Origin: Nepenthes gracilis
Taxonomy: Eukaryota; Streptophyta; Magnoliopsida; Caryophyllales; Nepenthaceae
Assembly: GCA_033239525.1 (NCBI GenBank)
Contig: BSYO01000003.1
Coordinates: forward strand, 25,475,540-25,539,539
DNA length: 64,000 nt
Direction of reading: 5' to 3'
Shown: positions 22,206 through 34,100 of the stretch, in pieces
Layout of the letters: every line of letters begins with the position of its first letter
Position numbering within the stretch: the first letter of the stretch is position 1
Position numbers and translations under genes: made by a program
Notes under the pieces: model-generated
Databases searched by the model: none
Seen by the model: only the letters and a program-made list of their open reading frames with translations
What the model was told of the DNA's origin: nothing

Positions 22206-22720
22206 GACTACCCATTCTGGAGCTTCATCGTGCTGTTCCGCGTTCTCTCGGGGCTACTCTTCGAGAACTAGGATCGTGGTCTCGACAATGAAGTCGGCTA
22301 GAGCCTGTACTTTTATGGCAGGCTTGGGCCAAAACTCGATGTCAAACTCGTCTAATTCAATAACCCACTTTACTAACCGTTCAGAAACGTCAGGTTTCTG
22401 GAGAATGCACTTTAAAGACTGGTTGGTAAGAATTATGATGTGGTGTGCCGAAAAGTAAGGCCTTACCTTTCATGTGGGGAATATGAGAGCTAACATGAGA
22501 GCTAAGGCCAACTTTTCTGTACGCAGGTAGTGCGTCTCCAGGCCGGTCAGTATTTTACTTATGTAGTAGATCAGTCATTGGATAACAGAGTCCTGGCGTA
22601 CTAGGACGGAGTTGAGGGACACCTCTGACACTGCAAGGTAGAGGTACAACTCCTTTCCGACCTTGGGCGACGTTAGTAATGGCGGGCTAGCCAGATATTG
22701 CTTCAACTCATTGAAGGCTG
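22206..22720 (-). pseudogene. Conventional RNase H domain of the Tat element
   Basis: The minus strand gives YLYLAVSEVSLNSVLVRQD-like, LALALMLA, PYFSAHHIIILTNQSLK, QKPDVSERLVKWVIELDEFD and FIVETTI segments, typical of the RNase H that follows gypsy reverse transcriptase. Stops interrupt it near 22254 and around 22540-22580. Confidence 0.7.
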
Positions 22721-22721
22721 C

Positions 22722-23520
22722 CTAGCAATCTGCCGTCCATTGAAACCCATTTGATTTTGTTCTCCTTAGAGCCCTGAAGAATGGCTGATACTTGTCATCG
22801 GACTTCGCTAGGAAGCGGGACAAGGCTGCCAATCGTCTAGTCAGTCGCTGGACATCCTTGATATTTCGTGGGGGAGCCATGTCTGTGAGGGCCTTGATTT
22901 TCTCTGGGTTTGCCTCGATCCCTCGTTGGGAGACTATAAAACCCAAGAATTTTCCCGTGGCTACTTCGAAGACGCACTTATCCGTATTCAGTTTCATTTG
23001 GTGCTCACGGAGTACCTCAAACGACTCTGCCAGATAGCGGATATGGTCGCCAGTGGTTCTACTTTTGACGAGCATGCTGTCAACATAAACTTTCATATTA
23101 CGGCCGATCTGTTTCTCAAATATTTTATTTACCAGCCGTTAGTAAGTGGCTCCTGTGTTCTTCAGTTCAAAGGGCATTACCTTATAACAGTAACTCCCCT
23201 GATTTGTCATAAACAATGTATACTCTTCGTCGTTCGGGTTCATTCGGATCTGGTTATAACCCGAATAGGCATCCATGAAGCTCAACAACTCATATCCGGA
23301 TGTCGAGTCCACCGACATGTTAATCCTGTGTAAAGAAAAACTGTCTTTCGGGCAGGCTTTGTTAACGTCAGTGAAATCAATGCACATTCGACACTTCCAG
23401 CTACTCTTCTTTACCAAGACTACGTTGGAGAGCTAATCGGGGTACTGAACTTCTCTGATGAATCCGGCATCCAGCAGTTTCTTTACTTCCTCCCGGATGG
23501 CGACCAACTTTTTTACCGAG
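22722..23520 (-). pseudogene. RT: Tat reverse transcriptase with altered active site
   Basis: Reads LLDAGFIREVQYPD, a TAG (23433-23435, where relatives have Trp), then CRMCIDFTDVNKACPKDSF, LLSFMDAYSGYNQIRMNPND, YCYKVMPFELKNTGATY and, after a break, MKVYVDSMLVKSRTTGDHI. The catalytic YVDD box is YVDS: the second Asp is replaced by Ser at 23076-23078. The conserved PFGL is PFEL. The thumb/connection follows (FLGFIVSQRGIEANPEKIKA). The lost Asp alone should abolish polymerase activity. Confidence 0.88.
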
Positions 23521-24039
23521 TGGTTTCTCCGTTTCTACTTGACGGGCTTTCGGTCCGGGTAGAGGCCCAACTTGTGAACAATTACCCGGGCCGAAATCCT
23601 AGGCATGTCAATGGGAGTCCATACGAAGATGTCAGCGTTCCGTCATAGGAACGTGATCAGCTCGTCGTGCAGTGCACCAATGAGTGAGCCGCCGATCCGT
23701 ACGCACTTTTTTGGATCCTCCGGATTCAGTGGGACTAGGTCGCTTACCTCATCGGACTGCGCCTATTGCAAGGTCGTTTCGTCTCTATGGTCAAGTTCTC
23801 CCGCCGCTCTGGTGCTGTCGTAAGGAGCAATTTGGGACAGGTAGCATGTCCGCCCGGTGACTTGGTCACTCAACACTTCGCCCACACCGTATAGCGTTGA
23901 AAATTTTATTTTAAGTTGTGATATTCAAGTGACTACCCCAAACGCTGTTAGGTATGGCCGGGCTAGTATAGCGTTGTACACAGAGGGCAAGTCGACTACC
24001 AAGAAGATAAGTGTACGACTTGCCTGTTTGGGTATGTTC

Positions 24040-24260
24040 TTAGGGTGACTTCTAATCGGATCATCCATTGGACGGGCATCGGTTCGTTGTCAAGGCCGTA
24101 CAACGGGCCTTCGATAGGTTTTAATTGATTCCTTTTCAAACCAAGTTTGAAAAACGCATCGAGATAGAGTAAATCGCGAGAACTTTTATTGTCAACGAAT
24201 ACTCGTTTCAGTTGATAGTCGACGCTACCATCAGAAACGAGTGTAGATACAACATGGGGG
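24040..24260 (-). pseudogene. PR: Tat aspartic protease remnant
   Basis: The minus strand reads YQLKRVFVDNKSSRDLLYLD and then AFFKLGLKRNQLKPIEGPLY, matching the gypsy retropepsin core. The Gly after Asp-Asn in the active-site loop is Lys (24185-24187), so the active-site turn is lost. It lies in a different frame from gag and reverse transcriptase. Confidence 0.75.
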
Positions 24261-24540
24261 TTTGCATGGGGGAAACTACATGTGCCAGGTCGTTGTCACT
24301 AAAACTAATGATGGTGCAGTAGTGGGTTGTTTCTTTCTCCCAGTTTGCTGCTCCTTGTTGTCAGCCGGGTTCTTGATCGGTCGTGTGGTGATCGTGTTTA
24401 TCACTCCTACCGCAATTCGGTTTCATGGAGGGGAAAGCTCCGGTCCTTCTCTGCCCATCGTGCCAGAGCTCTGACCAGGGTCATTAACGAACCTGGTGAG
24501 ATGACCCTTCTGATCAGCTCTTCAATCTTCCACTAAAGGA

Positions 24541-25952
24541 TCTTGCAGTCCTCTGTAGAGTGCCCGGGAGATCAATAAAAATTGCAGTACTTGGATGGAT
24601 TTCCTCCCTCTACCTTTTTAAGTAGTTTTGGCCACTTAAGGAACTTCTCCCCACTGATTTGTATGAGGACGTTCGAACGCATATCAGTTAAGGGTATTAG
24701 GTTGATGGGCCCGTAGTCCTTGCGCTCTGGTAGTCCGATCATGTGGTGCTTTCGACAGGAATGATCGCCACCGTTGTGTTTCCTCTTTCCTTCAGTAGGA
24801 AAAGAGCGAAGCTGTTCAGTCCACTCGGGACGTTTAGCCTCGTTGGCCTCCTCCGCTGCCGCATAGGCCCTCGTGATAGATTCCGCTTCCAGAAATATCT
24901 GCGGGTTCTTATGTGCCAGGTGCCTGAAAAAGTCTTCATGCGTCAGCGCCGAGATGAAACTGCCTAATTTCATTTCTTCCGTGAGTCGGGGAATCCACCT
25001 AGCTTTTGCCACGAAGCGATCCAAAAACATCCGTGGGTTCTCCCCATGCTTCTGCTTGATGTGCAACCGATGCCAATGCTGCTTTTCCTCCCTGCGACTA
25101 GAAGCATACTGTGACAAGAAGAGATCTATAAGCTCCTTAAAACTTCGGATTGAATCCGAGGGGAGATGATGGAACCAGATGCGCACGTCTCTTTTTAAGG
25201 TGAGCGGGAAGCAGCGGCACATGGCTGCGTCCTCCAGCCCCTGTAGACCCAAATGGGTGCGAAAGTGGGCGAGATGATCAACGAGATTAGCACTCCCATC
25301 ATACGAGTCAAGGGCTGGCATTTTAAATTTTGCTAACATGGGACGGTTTAAGATCTCCGCTATGAAAGGATATCTGTCGATATTGGCTGTGTGCTCATCG
25401 CCTTTGAAGACACAGTTTCATATCTTTTCTAGCCTCGGATATACTTGAACGACATTACTAGATCTTTTAGAGTTGAGATATATTCTCAACTCGTTCTTTC
25501 TCCTGGTTTGTCCAGTAGTCTGGCAGCTGCTATCACCAATAGATCTAACGGCCCAGGAGGCTCCCTCCTGAGTCTGGGGCCTAGATTCTACAAGAGAATA
25601 TTTGGGGTTCCTTCGTTCCGGACTTTTCTCTGGGGTCACGCTGATTCCCCACTCCTCATGCCTTAGATGGCTTTGAGCATGTGTGGACTCCGATGCTCGA
25701 ACGTTGGTTAGCTTTCCGAGCCTTCGAGACGAAACTTTCTTTCTCTGGCCTCCTCGTCTGGATGCCGGTCAGCGGGAGCCTCAAATGGTGCAACCCCTCA
25801 CAAGGCTTGCTCTGGCGGGCAGAGAGTATCTGAAGTATCCTGTTGGTGTTTAGCATATACTCCGTCAGGTTTTGAAAGAAAGGTGCTGGAACCCCGCCGG
25901 CTACCCCATTTACCATGACACTAGTGGCGTGGTCCTAGTCGGACGACGCCAT
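24541..25952 (-). pseudogene. gag: Tat gag
   Basis: The likely start is the ATG at 25950-25952 (MASSD), followed at once by a TAG at 25935-25937. The frame continues with MVNGVAGGVPAPFFQNLTEY, shifts near 25650, then gives the capsid-like Retrotrans_gag core, complement 24572-25339 (MPALDSYDGSANLVDHLAHF, CRCFPLTLKRDVRIWFHHLP, FLSQYASSRREEKQHWHRLH). A zinc knuckle, KYCNFY...SPGHSTEDCKIL, closes it and contains a TGA (24572-24574). Structural protein of the element; inactive. Confidence 0.85.
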
Positions 25953-26057
25953 ATCTCTAGCTGGCTCACTCGCTTATGCTATTGTGTTCACCATTTCAAT
26001 TAAGGGTATTGGTTGAGAAGGGCTTTTGGAAAACGTAGCTGACTTTTTGTAAACGTT

Positions 26058-26074
26058 TTCTACAGACAGCGTCA
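26058..26074 (-). other. Primer binding site of the Tat element, degenerate
   Basis: The minus strand reads TGACGCTGTCTGTAGAA one base inside the 5' LTR. It resembles the Tat-clade site TGGCGCCGTCTGTGGGA with only G-to-A and C-to-T changes. Confidence 0.65.
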
Positions 26075-26075
26075 A

Positions 26076-27131
26076 TGATGCATACCTAGATCCCACTTCG
26101 AACAGATTTGGGTTAACTGGGTTATTTGGATCAGGCTCCATTCACCGAATTTGTACCTTGCACACCACTACAACAACAAGAGGTCAAGTGTCGGTGGGAT
26201 GTTGTCCCACCGAAGACACTCCGACGCTCAAGTTAGCAATAAGCCTTCAAATTATAAGAAGGTAATTGAAAATGAGTGTTGAGATAGAGAGGAAGATTGA
26301 GGTAGGAAGGAGTGTTCGCCTTTAAATGTAAGAGGCGTTCTTGCGGCTTATCAAAAGCGCAGTTTCCTAATTCAGTATTCACGGGGAACAAGCGAAAAGT
26401 TAAGTCCTGTAATCGTAGAAGCTTTGAAGGACAGAGCTCGAGGAGTGACTGAAGTCTTTGAAATCTGAAGGCTTGGTGTGGAATTATTATAGTAAGCGAT
26501 TATGTGCTTAGGAGTGAGTGTTAGTATGCTCAGGGATTTCTCTGTCATAGTTCTTTGTTGTTTTTATTTGTGTCCCCCAGAATGGAGACTTTGTGGGGTT
26601 ATATAGATGATAGGCAGAGCAACATTCCTTGGCCAAGAAGGCGCAATTCCTGCATCGTGTTGGGCGGCCTTCCTTAAGTAGGAAGGCTTGACTTGTACAT
26701 TCTATTGGGATCGTTTCCTTTCTAAGCGGGTAATGGTTCTCCAGATTATTTGCATTCCTTCTGCGCTTTTATTACCGTTAGAGTCCATTGTAGGTAGGAA
26801 GAGAGAATCTGGTGCCTTTCTCATGGGAATGGCGTTGAATCTGTTGATACCTTCTTTAATATAGATTGGCTTTAAGGAAGGCGCAAAATCAGGAAAAGGA
26901 ACCGTTACTTGTTGTGTACGAAAACGTTTGTCAAACTGGACCTAACCCATATAAGATTTTTACCTTTTTTAGGTCTACTGCTACAGTGCTTCCGGTCAAC
27001 AGAGATGTTGCTCGTCTTAAGAGAGCGCGTTGGCCGCCTAGTTAGCTTTTCACACAAAACGCGCATTTGGACTTTCTTTGATTTTGAGCCATTTTTTTTA
27101 TTGGGCCAGCGTGCTATGGGCTTATCCATCA
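26076..27131 (-). repeat. 5' LTR of the Tat element
   Basis: 1056 bp, TGATG...CATCA, followed on the plus strand by target duplication TAAAG (27132-27136). TATA-like TATATAACC in minus orientation near 26598-26606. Confidence 0.9.
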
Positions 27132-27136
27132 TAAAG

Positions 27137-30100
27137 TAAATTATAAATACAACGAATAATTAACATTATTGTTTTACTATTTATTGAAAAAAGTTCCATT
27201 TTGTTATATAAAAATACGTAAAAATAAAAAATATATATAATATTATTATGAATTTCGCTAATAAAAAAATTTAAATAAAATATATATAATTTTAATTTTC
27301 ACTTAAAATTATACTTTTATAATCTTTTTTTAATTAATTTTTTCTACCTCCAATTAAATCGGAAAGCTCGTCGATAGATTGGCGCGACGTCATCGACACG
27401 CGCTCATGTCTTGACAGCCCGGCCATCCAATCAGAACTTCGTCGGTGCCTCTCTCTCTTAGCCTCCCCTCCCCAGAAGCTCTAATAAATAACGTAACAGA
27501 CTTTATAATAATATTAATTATTTATACGCTGGAATTTCGTTAAATTATTATAATATATATTAATTATATTCATTTAAAATAATTTATTATTACAATAATA
27601 TAAATATATGATTTTTTTTTGGGGTATAAATATTATAATTTTTCTCATTAGCTTATTTACTAACCAACACGGGCCGCTAATCATTGACACGCGGAGGTCC
27701 CACATGAACTATATACTATGCCCAATGTGCCCTTGTTTTGTTTGGGCGGGAGCACATGATAACACCAAAACGCAATAATTAAAAAAAATAAAAATTATTG
27801 TACTATGGAAAGTTGAGGATCGCCTGATTGTCTTTTGCTATGTATTAAAAAAATTAATATTTTTATTTTTATAGATAAAATAAATTATAACTGATTGAAT
27901 TAATCTAAAATGAATGTGGATATTAGACTGAATGTTATTTGATTGTTCAATTTCATCGATAAATTTATAATTATCATTTTTTTTCGGTGAAAATGCATAT
28001 AGTATCATCACGAGAATGGAGAGATTTCTTTCTTGCATGTTAAACAGAAATTTTATATTAATAAAAACTTATTTTTTTTGATAATTTATGTATTAATAGA
28101 AATTTGATCTATTCAATAATAAATGAAAATGATATCTAGACATAAAATATTAAATAATCTTAAATTTGTAAGAATTCGAGTGGCTACATTGATAAGCAAT
28201 TGAACTGCTCAACTGCCAAGTTATCAAACTTTTGTTGAGTATTTGGTTAGTTAAGTAGTCATATTATTGAGCTAGCAAATTGAAAAAACTCTCGAATATC
28301 AAACGAATAATGAGTTGAATCTCATTATTAGGACAACACTCACTGAATATAAAAATGTCATGTTCAGTCAATTTATTAGAGCGTGATCCTAACAGTCTAG
28401 ATTGAAACAGTATCATTGTCAAAACTGTTGATTAAGTCAAATAGGTCATGCTAACTTTTGTATTATGTCAATCGCATTTAAAATGTGTCAAGGCTATTCA
28501 AAGATGATCATTAAGCCCAAGATTTTTCAAATGACCACTTATGTCCTATAATCAATGAAATGTGGCATCATGCATGCATTTATTAGGTGCAATTATGAAG
28601 ACTAAATTAATGATTAATAAAAATTATTTAATTATTCAAAATAATAAAAAATAAGTTCTTACTTAGTTAATACCATTGTGAAACCTTGCTAAACCATCCC
28701 CTAATATAAAAAAGTGCTAGGCTTCTATAGATATAAAGTTTCAAAACATAGAAGGGACATTGATACTTTAATAGTTAAATTATCAAATAAGATTATTAAC
28801 TGTTATAAGTAATTAGCATTATATTAAAAAATTTTAAAAAATAGATTCATATAAAAATATATGAATGGATAAATATTATATTATTTAAAAATATTTAAAG
28901 AACTACTATTGCTAATTATCTCGTCTCTTGTTTTATCTTTAGTAAAAATGACAAAATTTTGGTTGGTTTGGATGGTTCTTCATGAACAAAGCTTTTAGTT
29001 TGTCCATGTTAGAGAGGTGTCTCTGGTATTTTTTTAGATTTTTTACTGTATTACAATATTTTTTATTTATATTAATTAATTAATTACTAAAATAAAGGAA
29101 AAAAATTAGTGGGGGAGACAAAGCCAAAGACTTCCCCTTTTATTATTATTATTTTTTATTTTTAGTTTTGAATTTTGGCTTACAAGCCAAAGGCCACCAC
29201 ACAAGCATGAAATTTCTAATTTAGATTACTTAAGGCTGAAGGATGGTATTGCATTTCCTCTCTCTCTCTCTCTTTCCATTTTTTTCCAAAAAAAAAAAAA
29301 AGAAATTGGAATTGTTACTTAAAACATATCATTAAATATTATTTTTATATTAATTTTTGTTACAATGAAAGTAAAAAAAAAAATAAACGAATACAATATA
29401 TATAGAATGCTGGTTTATAAGCATTGGACGATCTACATAAGAAAAAAATTTTCTCAAAATTTAGACTATAATTTTTTAAAAGTTCATCTTATAAGATTGT
29501 TTTCAATTATTAACTGAATTGTATATATTTTTATTGTTATAAAAAGATCAGAAAAAGTAGCGATTTGTCTTAGATAAAAACTAAATGATTGTTTATGATG
29601 ATTTTAATTAGAAGATATAATTATGTTATTAAATGTTAAAATTTACTCTTACACTATAAAAAATAAAAATTAAAAATTATATATTAAAATATTATTTTAA
29701 TATCAAATATTTTATCACTTTTAAAGTGATCAAAACAACTACAAGGATGAGTAAGTCCTCCATTTAAAAATACCAGAATCTTGATTGTTCACCCAACCCT
29801 GCCAAGTTATTGGGTTGCTATTCCATATTTATTTTATTAGATCGGTAATTAATGTTAACAAATTTTATAATATTAAATTATATATTAAATTTATTATTTT
29901 ATTTTATTATAAATTTTATGTTTGAGTTATAGAGAGAAGCTTAATAACTGTTGAAATAATTATATATCTTGAAATTAGATAGAAGTTACCAGTTAATTTA
30001 ATCCTTATTGGTTCAAAATCTTGATAAATATTTTGTTAGATCTAATGATGGCATTAGACAATAATATGTTTAGGGTTAGTCAGTTAGAATGTTCAATGTG

Positions 30101-32399
30101 TCAGTTTGTAAATTGATTCTTCTTATATAATAAATTTTTATCTGTTGAATCAAAGTCATGATTTGTTTTTCGATAAACAAGTTATTTAATAGTTTTTTTC
30201 TTCACTAAATATCGTGTTCTCTCTATTTACATACTTTATTTTATGTTATGTGCATATTAATGGTAATAAGTTATGTTTAAGTATTTAGATACATAATTTT
30301 CTTGCATATATTAATTATAATTTTTTTATTTTATACTTATACAAAAAAATATTTATTTATCCCCTCTAAATGTTCATAGGCCACGACATTTTATAGTTTA
30401 GTAAGCCACATAACTTATATTAAAATATTTTTACAAAGTCAAAGAGTTTTAGAAATTAAACTCAATCATTGGATTATTAATATTATTCTAATACTATATC
30501 AAAAGCTCAGTGTCTTTGTAGCTTAAACTTCTAGATAAGCAAATGCCAAAACGATCATAACAATCTATTTATTTTTCTAAAGGGAATGACTATTTATATG
30601 TTACTTCTTCTTACGTGAATGAGCACGGGTGCCAATGGTAAAAATTAGAGTACAAGGTCAAGTTTTTTAGAAGTTTTCCTTTGTCTTACATTAAAATTGA
30701 TGTGTTAACATTTTGAATATAACTTGATTATCTAACAAGGTATAGATTAATTTATATCATTTGATTGAATAAAACTATAAATATAAAAAAAAGGGATGAC
30801 AATATTAAAAATGATTGTTAAATATTTGATTCTACCTAATTATTAATGGCCTATGGTATGAAAATATGATACCAAATACTTAGTGAGGAAATTGTAAACC
30901 ATCTTTAGTTACTTTTTAGTAGAATTGAGGGGCTCAGCAGGGGGCATAAATCCCATAAAATGACTCTTTTTTTAATACCTAGTGTTTTTATTCAATCATT
31001 TTTTTGATCGTAGAGGTAAGAAATGTTGTTACATAATGTTGAAATAAGTCATGAACGGATAAGTAAGGGGACTAAAAGAGAAAATTAGTAACCAAGCACC
31101 TTAAGCGATAGCCAAGACAAAGTGTTGAAGGTACAAGTTGCTTTTCCCTTGGTACAATGATTAATAATTAGATTGTTCTGTTTATCTATTAAAGATCGGA
31201 ACGGGTTAATATCATTTCAATTATTCAATATGTGCTATAATTAGAAAGAATAATTAAAACGAGGCAGAGAAAAAATTTAAGACAAGTGCTAGTTTATAAA
31301 TACTATAAGACAGATGAGATCACTATTACCAAAATAATAAAAAATGAAGATCTAACTAAACGAATGAACGAAAGTTATAAAATAACTTTAAAGCTAAGAT
31401 AGTGTAATATAGAGCAGATATTTGAGTCCTAGCCCTTGAGGTAAATATGAGAGAGATGAATACTCATATAGATAAAATATTCGCTTTTAGAGCTCATTGC
31501 TGATAAGAAAAAATGATCAAATTAATTATAATTCAATAAAGAGTTTCACAAAAAAGAGTGGTTATTAAATATTCAAACAATTTCATTAAATTTTCTAATC
31601 TAATTCTCACTGCAATTAATTATTTGACCATCTTCTTTATATTGCATAAGTGCTAATAGGCTTGCCCCCTCTTACATCTTATTTGGAAAAAAACCATTGT
31701 CAATCAAATTTAATGTTCATCATTGGAAACTAATACCTTATTATTGACTACCATGGACACAACTTCAAATAATTTCTTCAATATTAACAATTCTAAATGA
31801 TATTTATATGCTTTCCTTTGTTGTTCGGTTATAATATCACAAGTTATAATATCACTTAATTGAAAAAGTCATTAGTGCTAGATTTGTTGGTTTCTCTTTT
31901 CTCAATAATGAAAAAATATATATATATAGTTTGATTTAATTAAAAAAATTAGATTTTATTTATTTTTTTAAAAAAAAGTCAAGTTCAAAAAAAATAAAAA
32001 TATATTTAGAATCACTCTATTATCTTTAAACAATGGATTTCTTTGACATGTATATTCTACTCGTATCTCAAAATCTAACCTTAGAAAAAGAGCAGTCTCT
32101 CATTGTTTGTACCGTTTGAATCTGTCCTTTTAAAAGGACCTAATAGATATGATCTTTCAATTCTTATGTTCACTGAAAATTTGAAAGGTTACAAATTATT
32201 CTCTGAATTCAAAATAATATTATTGCATGGAGCAAAATTCAAAATTATCCCATTTTTATCAATTAAATAACATATAGTTGAAAGTGTAAAATAATGTTAA
32301 AGTAAAACTCATGACTATGAAAATAACTCTCAATCGATACTCGAGTCATATTGGACTCCGTTAACTCTCAATATCTGTCATGAACTAATTTAAATTTTT
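27137..32399. other. AT-rich intergenic spacer with two short GC-richer islands
   Basis: No gene recognised on either strand. 27355-27490 and 27665-27770 are GC-richer, and each contains GACACGCG; the first also has CCAATCAG and CGACGTCATCG, giving a promoter-like look without a following reading frame. The rest is low-complexity AT DNA, with (CT)n at about 29260-29275, poly-A/T runs and (AT)n near 31916-31928. Confidence 0.45.
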
Positions 32400-33060
32400 A
32401 CCTTAATCATAATTAATTAAATTGATATGATTAAAATTAATTAAAATTGATGTTAAATGATAAAAAATTGGATCAAAAATTAATTTTAGATCGGATTATT
32501 GTGAATTGATAGACTTGATTGTTGCCCAACACATGTTTATACTTGTTTTAAGTAGGAAGGTCGCACTTGACTGTTATTTGAACGAAATTCGAGCATGCCT
32601 TTTCTGTGTACTCGTGCTCGTTATATACCCGAGAGACGCTCGAGTATATTAAGGCAAAATACCCACGCTTGATGTGCACTTAATGCAGCGTTTATGTGAC
32701 ACTATTTCTAGTTTTGACGCCTAACGTGCCCCTTGACAGGTGCTAGAGCACCACTCTTCTATATATATTATATCTGCTTAATTTTTGATCATTTTCTGTT
32801 AGAATTTGAGAGAGGACAGAGAATGAAAAGATGAGATTTGAGAGAAAGAGATAGAGGAAGTTATAAAAGGCAAACTAATGTAATTTTAAGCAAAATTTTG
32901 ATAATTTAAAATTTAGACAAGTGCATCTCCAAGCCCTTATTCCTTTATTATTATTCTTTCATTATTTTCTTAAACATTTCTTATTTAAAATACTCATACT
33001 AGACATATTTTTGTATATAAAATATTTATATTTCACATGGTTGTAATATTTTCCTCATTC
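32400..33060 (+). repeat. GC-rich promoter-like repeat, copy B
   Basis: AT lead-in with AATTGATGTTAAATGATAAAAAA, broken here as AATTGATGTTAAATGAT, then a GC-rich block (about 32560-32760) with degenerate CTCGAG/GCGCTTGA cores, a TATA-like TATATATTATAT and a GA-rich tract. Downstream similarity to the left-edge copy includes ACAAGTGCAT and AATACTCAT. More decayed than that copy. Confidence 0.5.
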
Positions 33061-33689
33061 TTTTACAACAATGATAAAATTTATGTTTAAATCCTAATAC
33101 ATTGTATTATTCAATTAATTCTATATTTATCTTTCATATATGATATGTATTTCTGATATAATACTCTTTAATGTTTGATTTTTATATAAAATATTCCTCA
33201 ATGTTAAAATTTACTAAGATATATCTTGTATGTCCTAAAAATTTATCTATTTGTCCCTATATGATGTCATTTGAAGTGAAAATATTAAAATATCATCAAT
33301 ATTATTAATTTTTTTGTAACTGTATTTAAAAATATCATAATATATCATAATATATTTAATATTAAGTATTTTCAAATTTCTATAGTAAATTATATCATTT
33401 TATGATAATCAATGTAAGAAATTTGAAGAAAAGTTCTACAATATATTAAAGAATTAATAAGATTTTCTCTTAAATGAGAAAATATAAGGATAATGAGAAA
33501 TCGTGCAGAGTTTTTATATATCTAAGTATTAAACTATTATGATAAATTTATCGGTGATATATTATGATATATTTTAATATATTATAGTGGTAATCGAGAT
33601 TCAAATCTATCATTTGTCGGTGAAAGTGGCATTCGATCCCGCCTACATGATGATATATATAACGACCACCTACGTGTTGGATTTTAGTC

Positions 33690-34100
33690 ACTCAATTGTG
33701 GATATCATAACAAACAAATGACCATTAAAAGATCGCGCAAAGTTCGTGCAAGAATTAGGATATTTGGATGTGTGACAAGCAACTAAGAGGTAACCTTGCC
33801 TAAATTGCGTTTGAGTGGCGCCTCAGGCGCAGATTCCAGGGGGCGCACGCCTAAGGCTAACTTGAGAGGCACCTCAAGCACAAAATCCAAAGAGGGCATG
33901 CTCGAGGCACGCCTAAGGGGCACTTGAGCATCAATTCCACCGGTGCTCATGTTTGAGACGCGTCGGACGGGCACTTGAACGTGTTTCGTAATATAAAACG
34001 CGTCAGACGTATTTTAAGAAAAATTTTGAAATCATTCTCAAGTAAGAAGTACTGCACAGAAAGAGAAGAGAGAAGATGAAGATTTTGACATTTGGTATAG
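33690..34100 (+). repeat. GC-rich promoter-like repeat, copy C
   Basis: GC-rich block 33790-33990 with repeated TTGAG(T/A)GGC(G/A)CCTC and GATTCCAGGG/AATTCCACCGG tails, then TAATATAAAACGCG (TATA-like, near 33993) and a GA-rich stretch, as in the other copies. It lies about 1.2 kb after the 32.4 kb copy in the same orientation, which could mean one element with two LTR-like ends. Confidence 0.5.

Larger units (their letters stand above)
16299..27131 (-). mobile_element. Complete, inactive Ty3/gypsy Tat-clade retrotransposon
   Basis: LTRs 16299-17378 and 26076-27131 begin TGATG and end CATCA, and TAAAG flanks the element on both sides (16294-16298, 27132-27136). On the minus strand the order is LTR, primer binding site, gag, protease, reverse transcriptase, RNase H, a second RNase H-like domain, integrase, tandem repeats, LTR. 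The plus strand carries an extra antisense gene between integrase and the 3' LTR. A dual RNase H and an antisense gene at this place are known Tat-clade traits. Many in-frame stops, frameshifts and lost catalytic residues show it cannot transpose on its own. Confidence 0.92.

Noticed and set aside
24743..25169. Plus-strand frames opposite gag
   Set aside because: Shadows of the Tat gag core on the minus strand.
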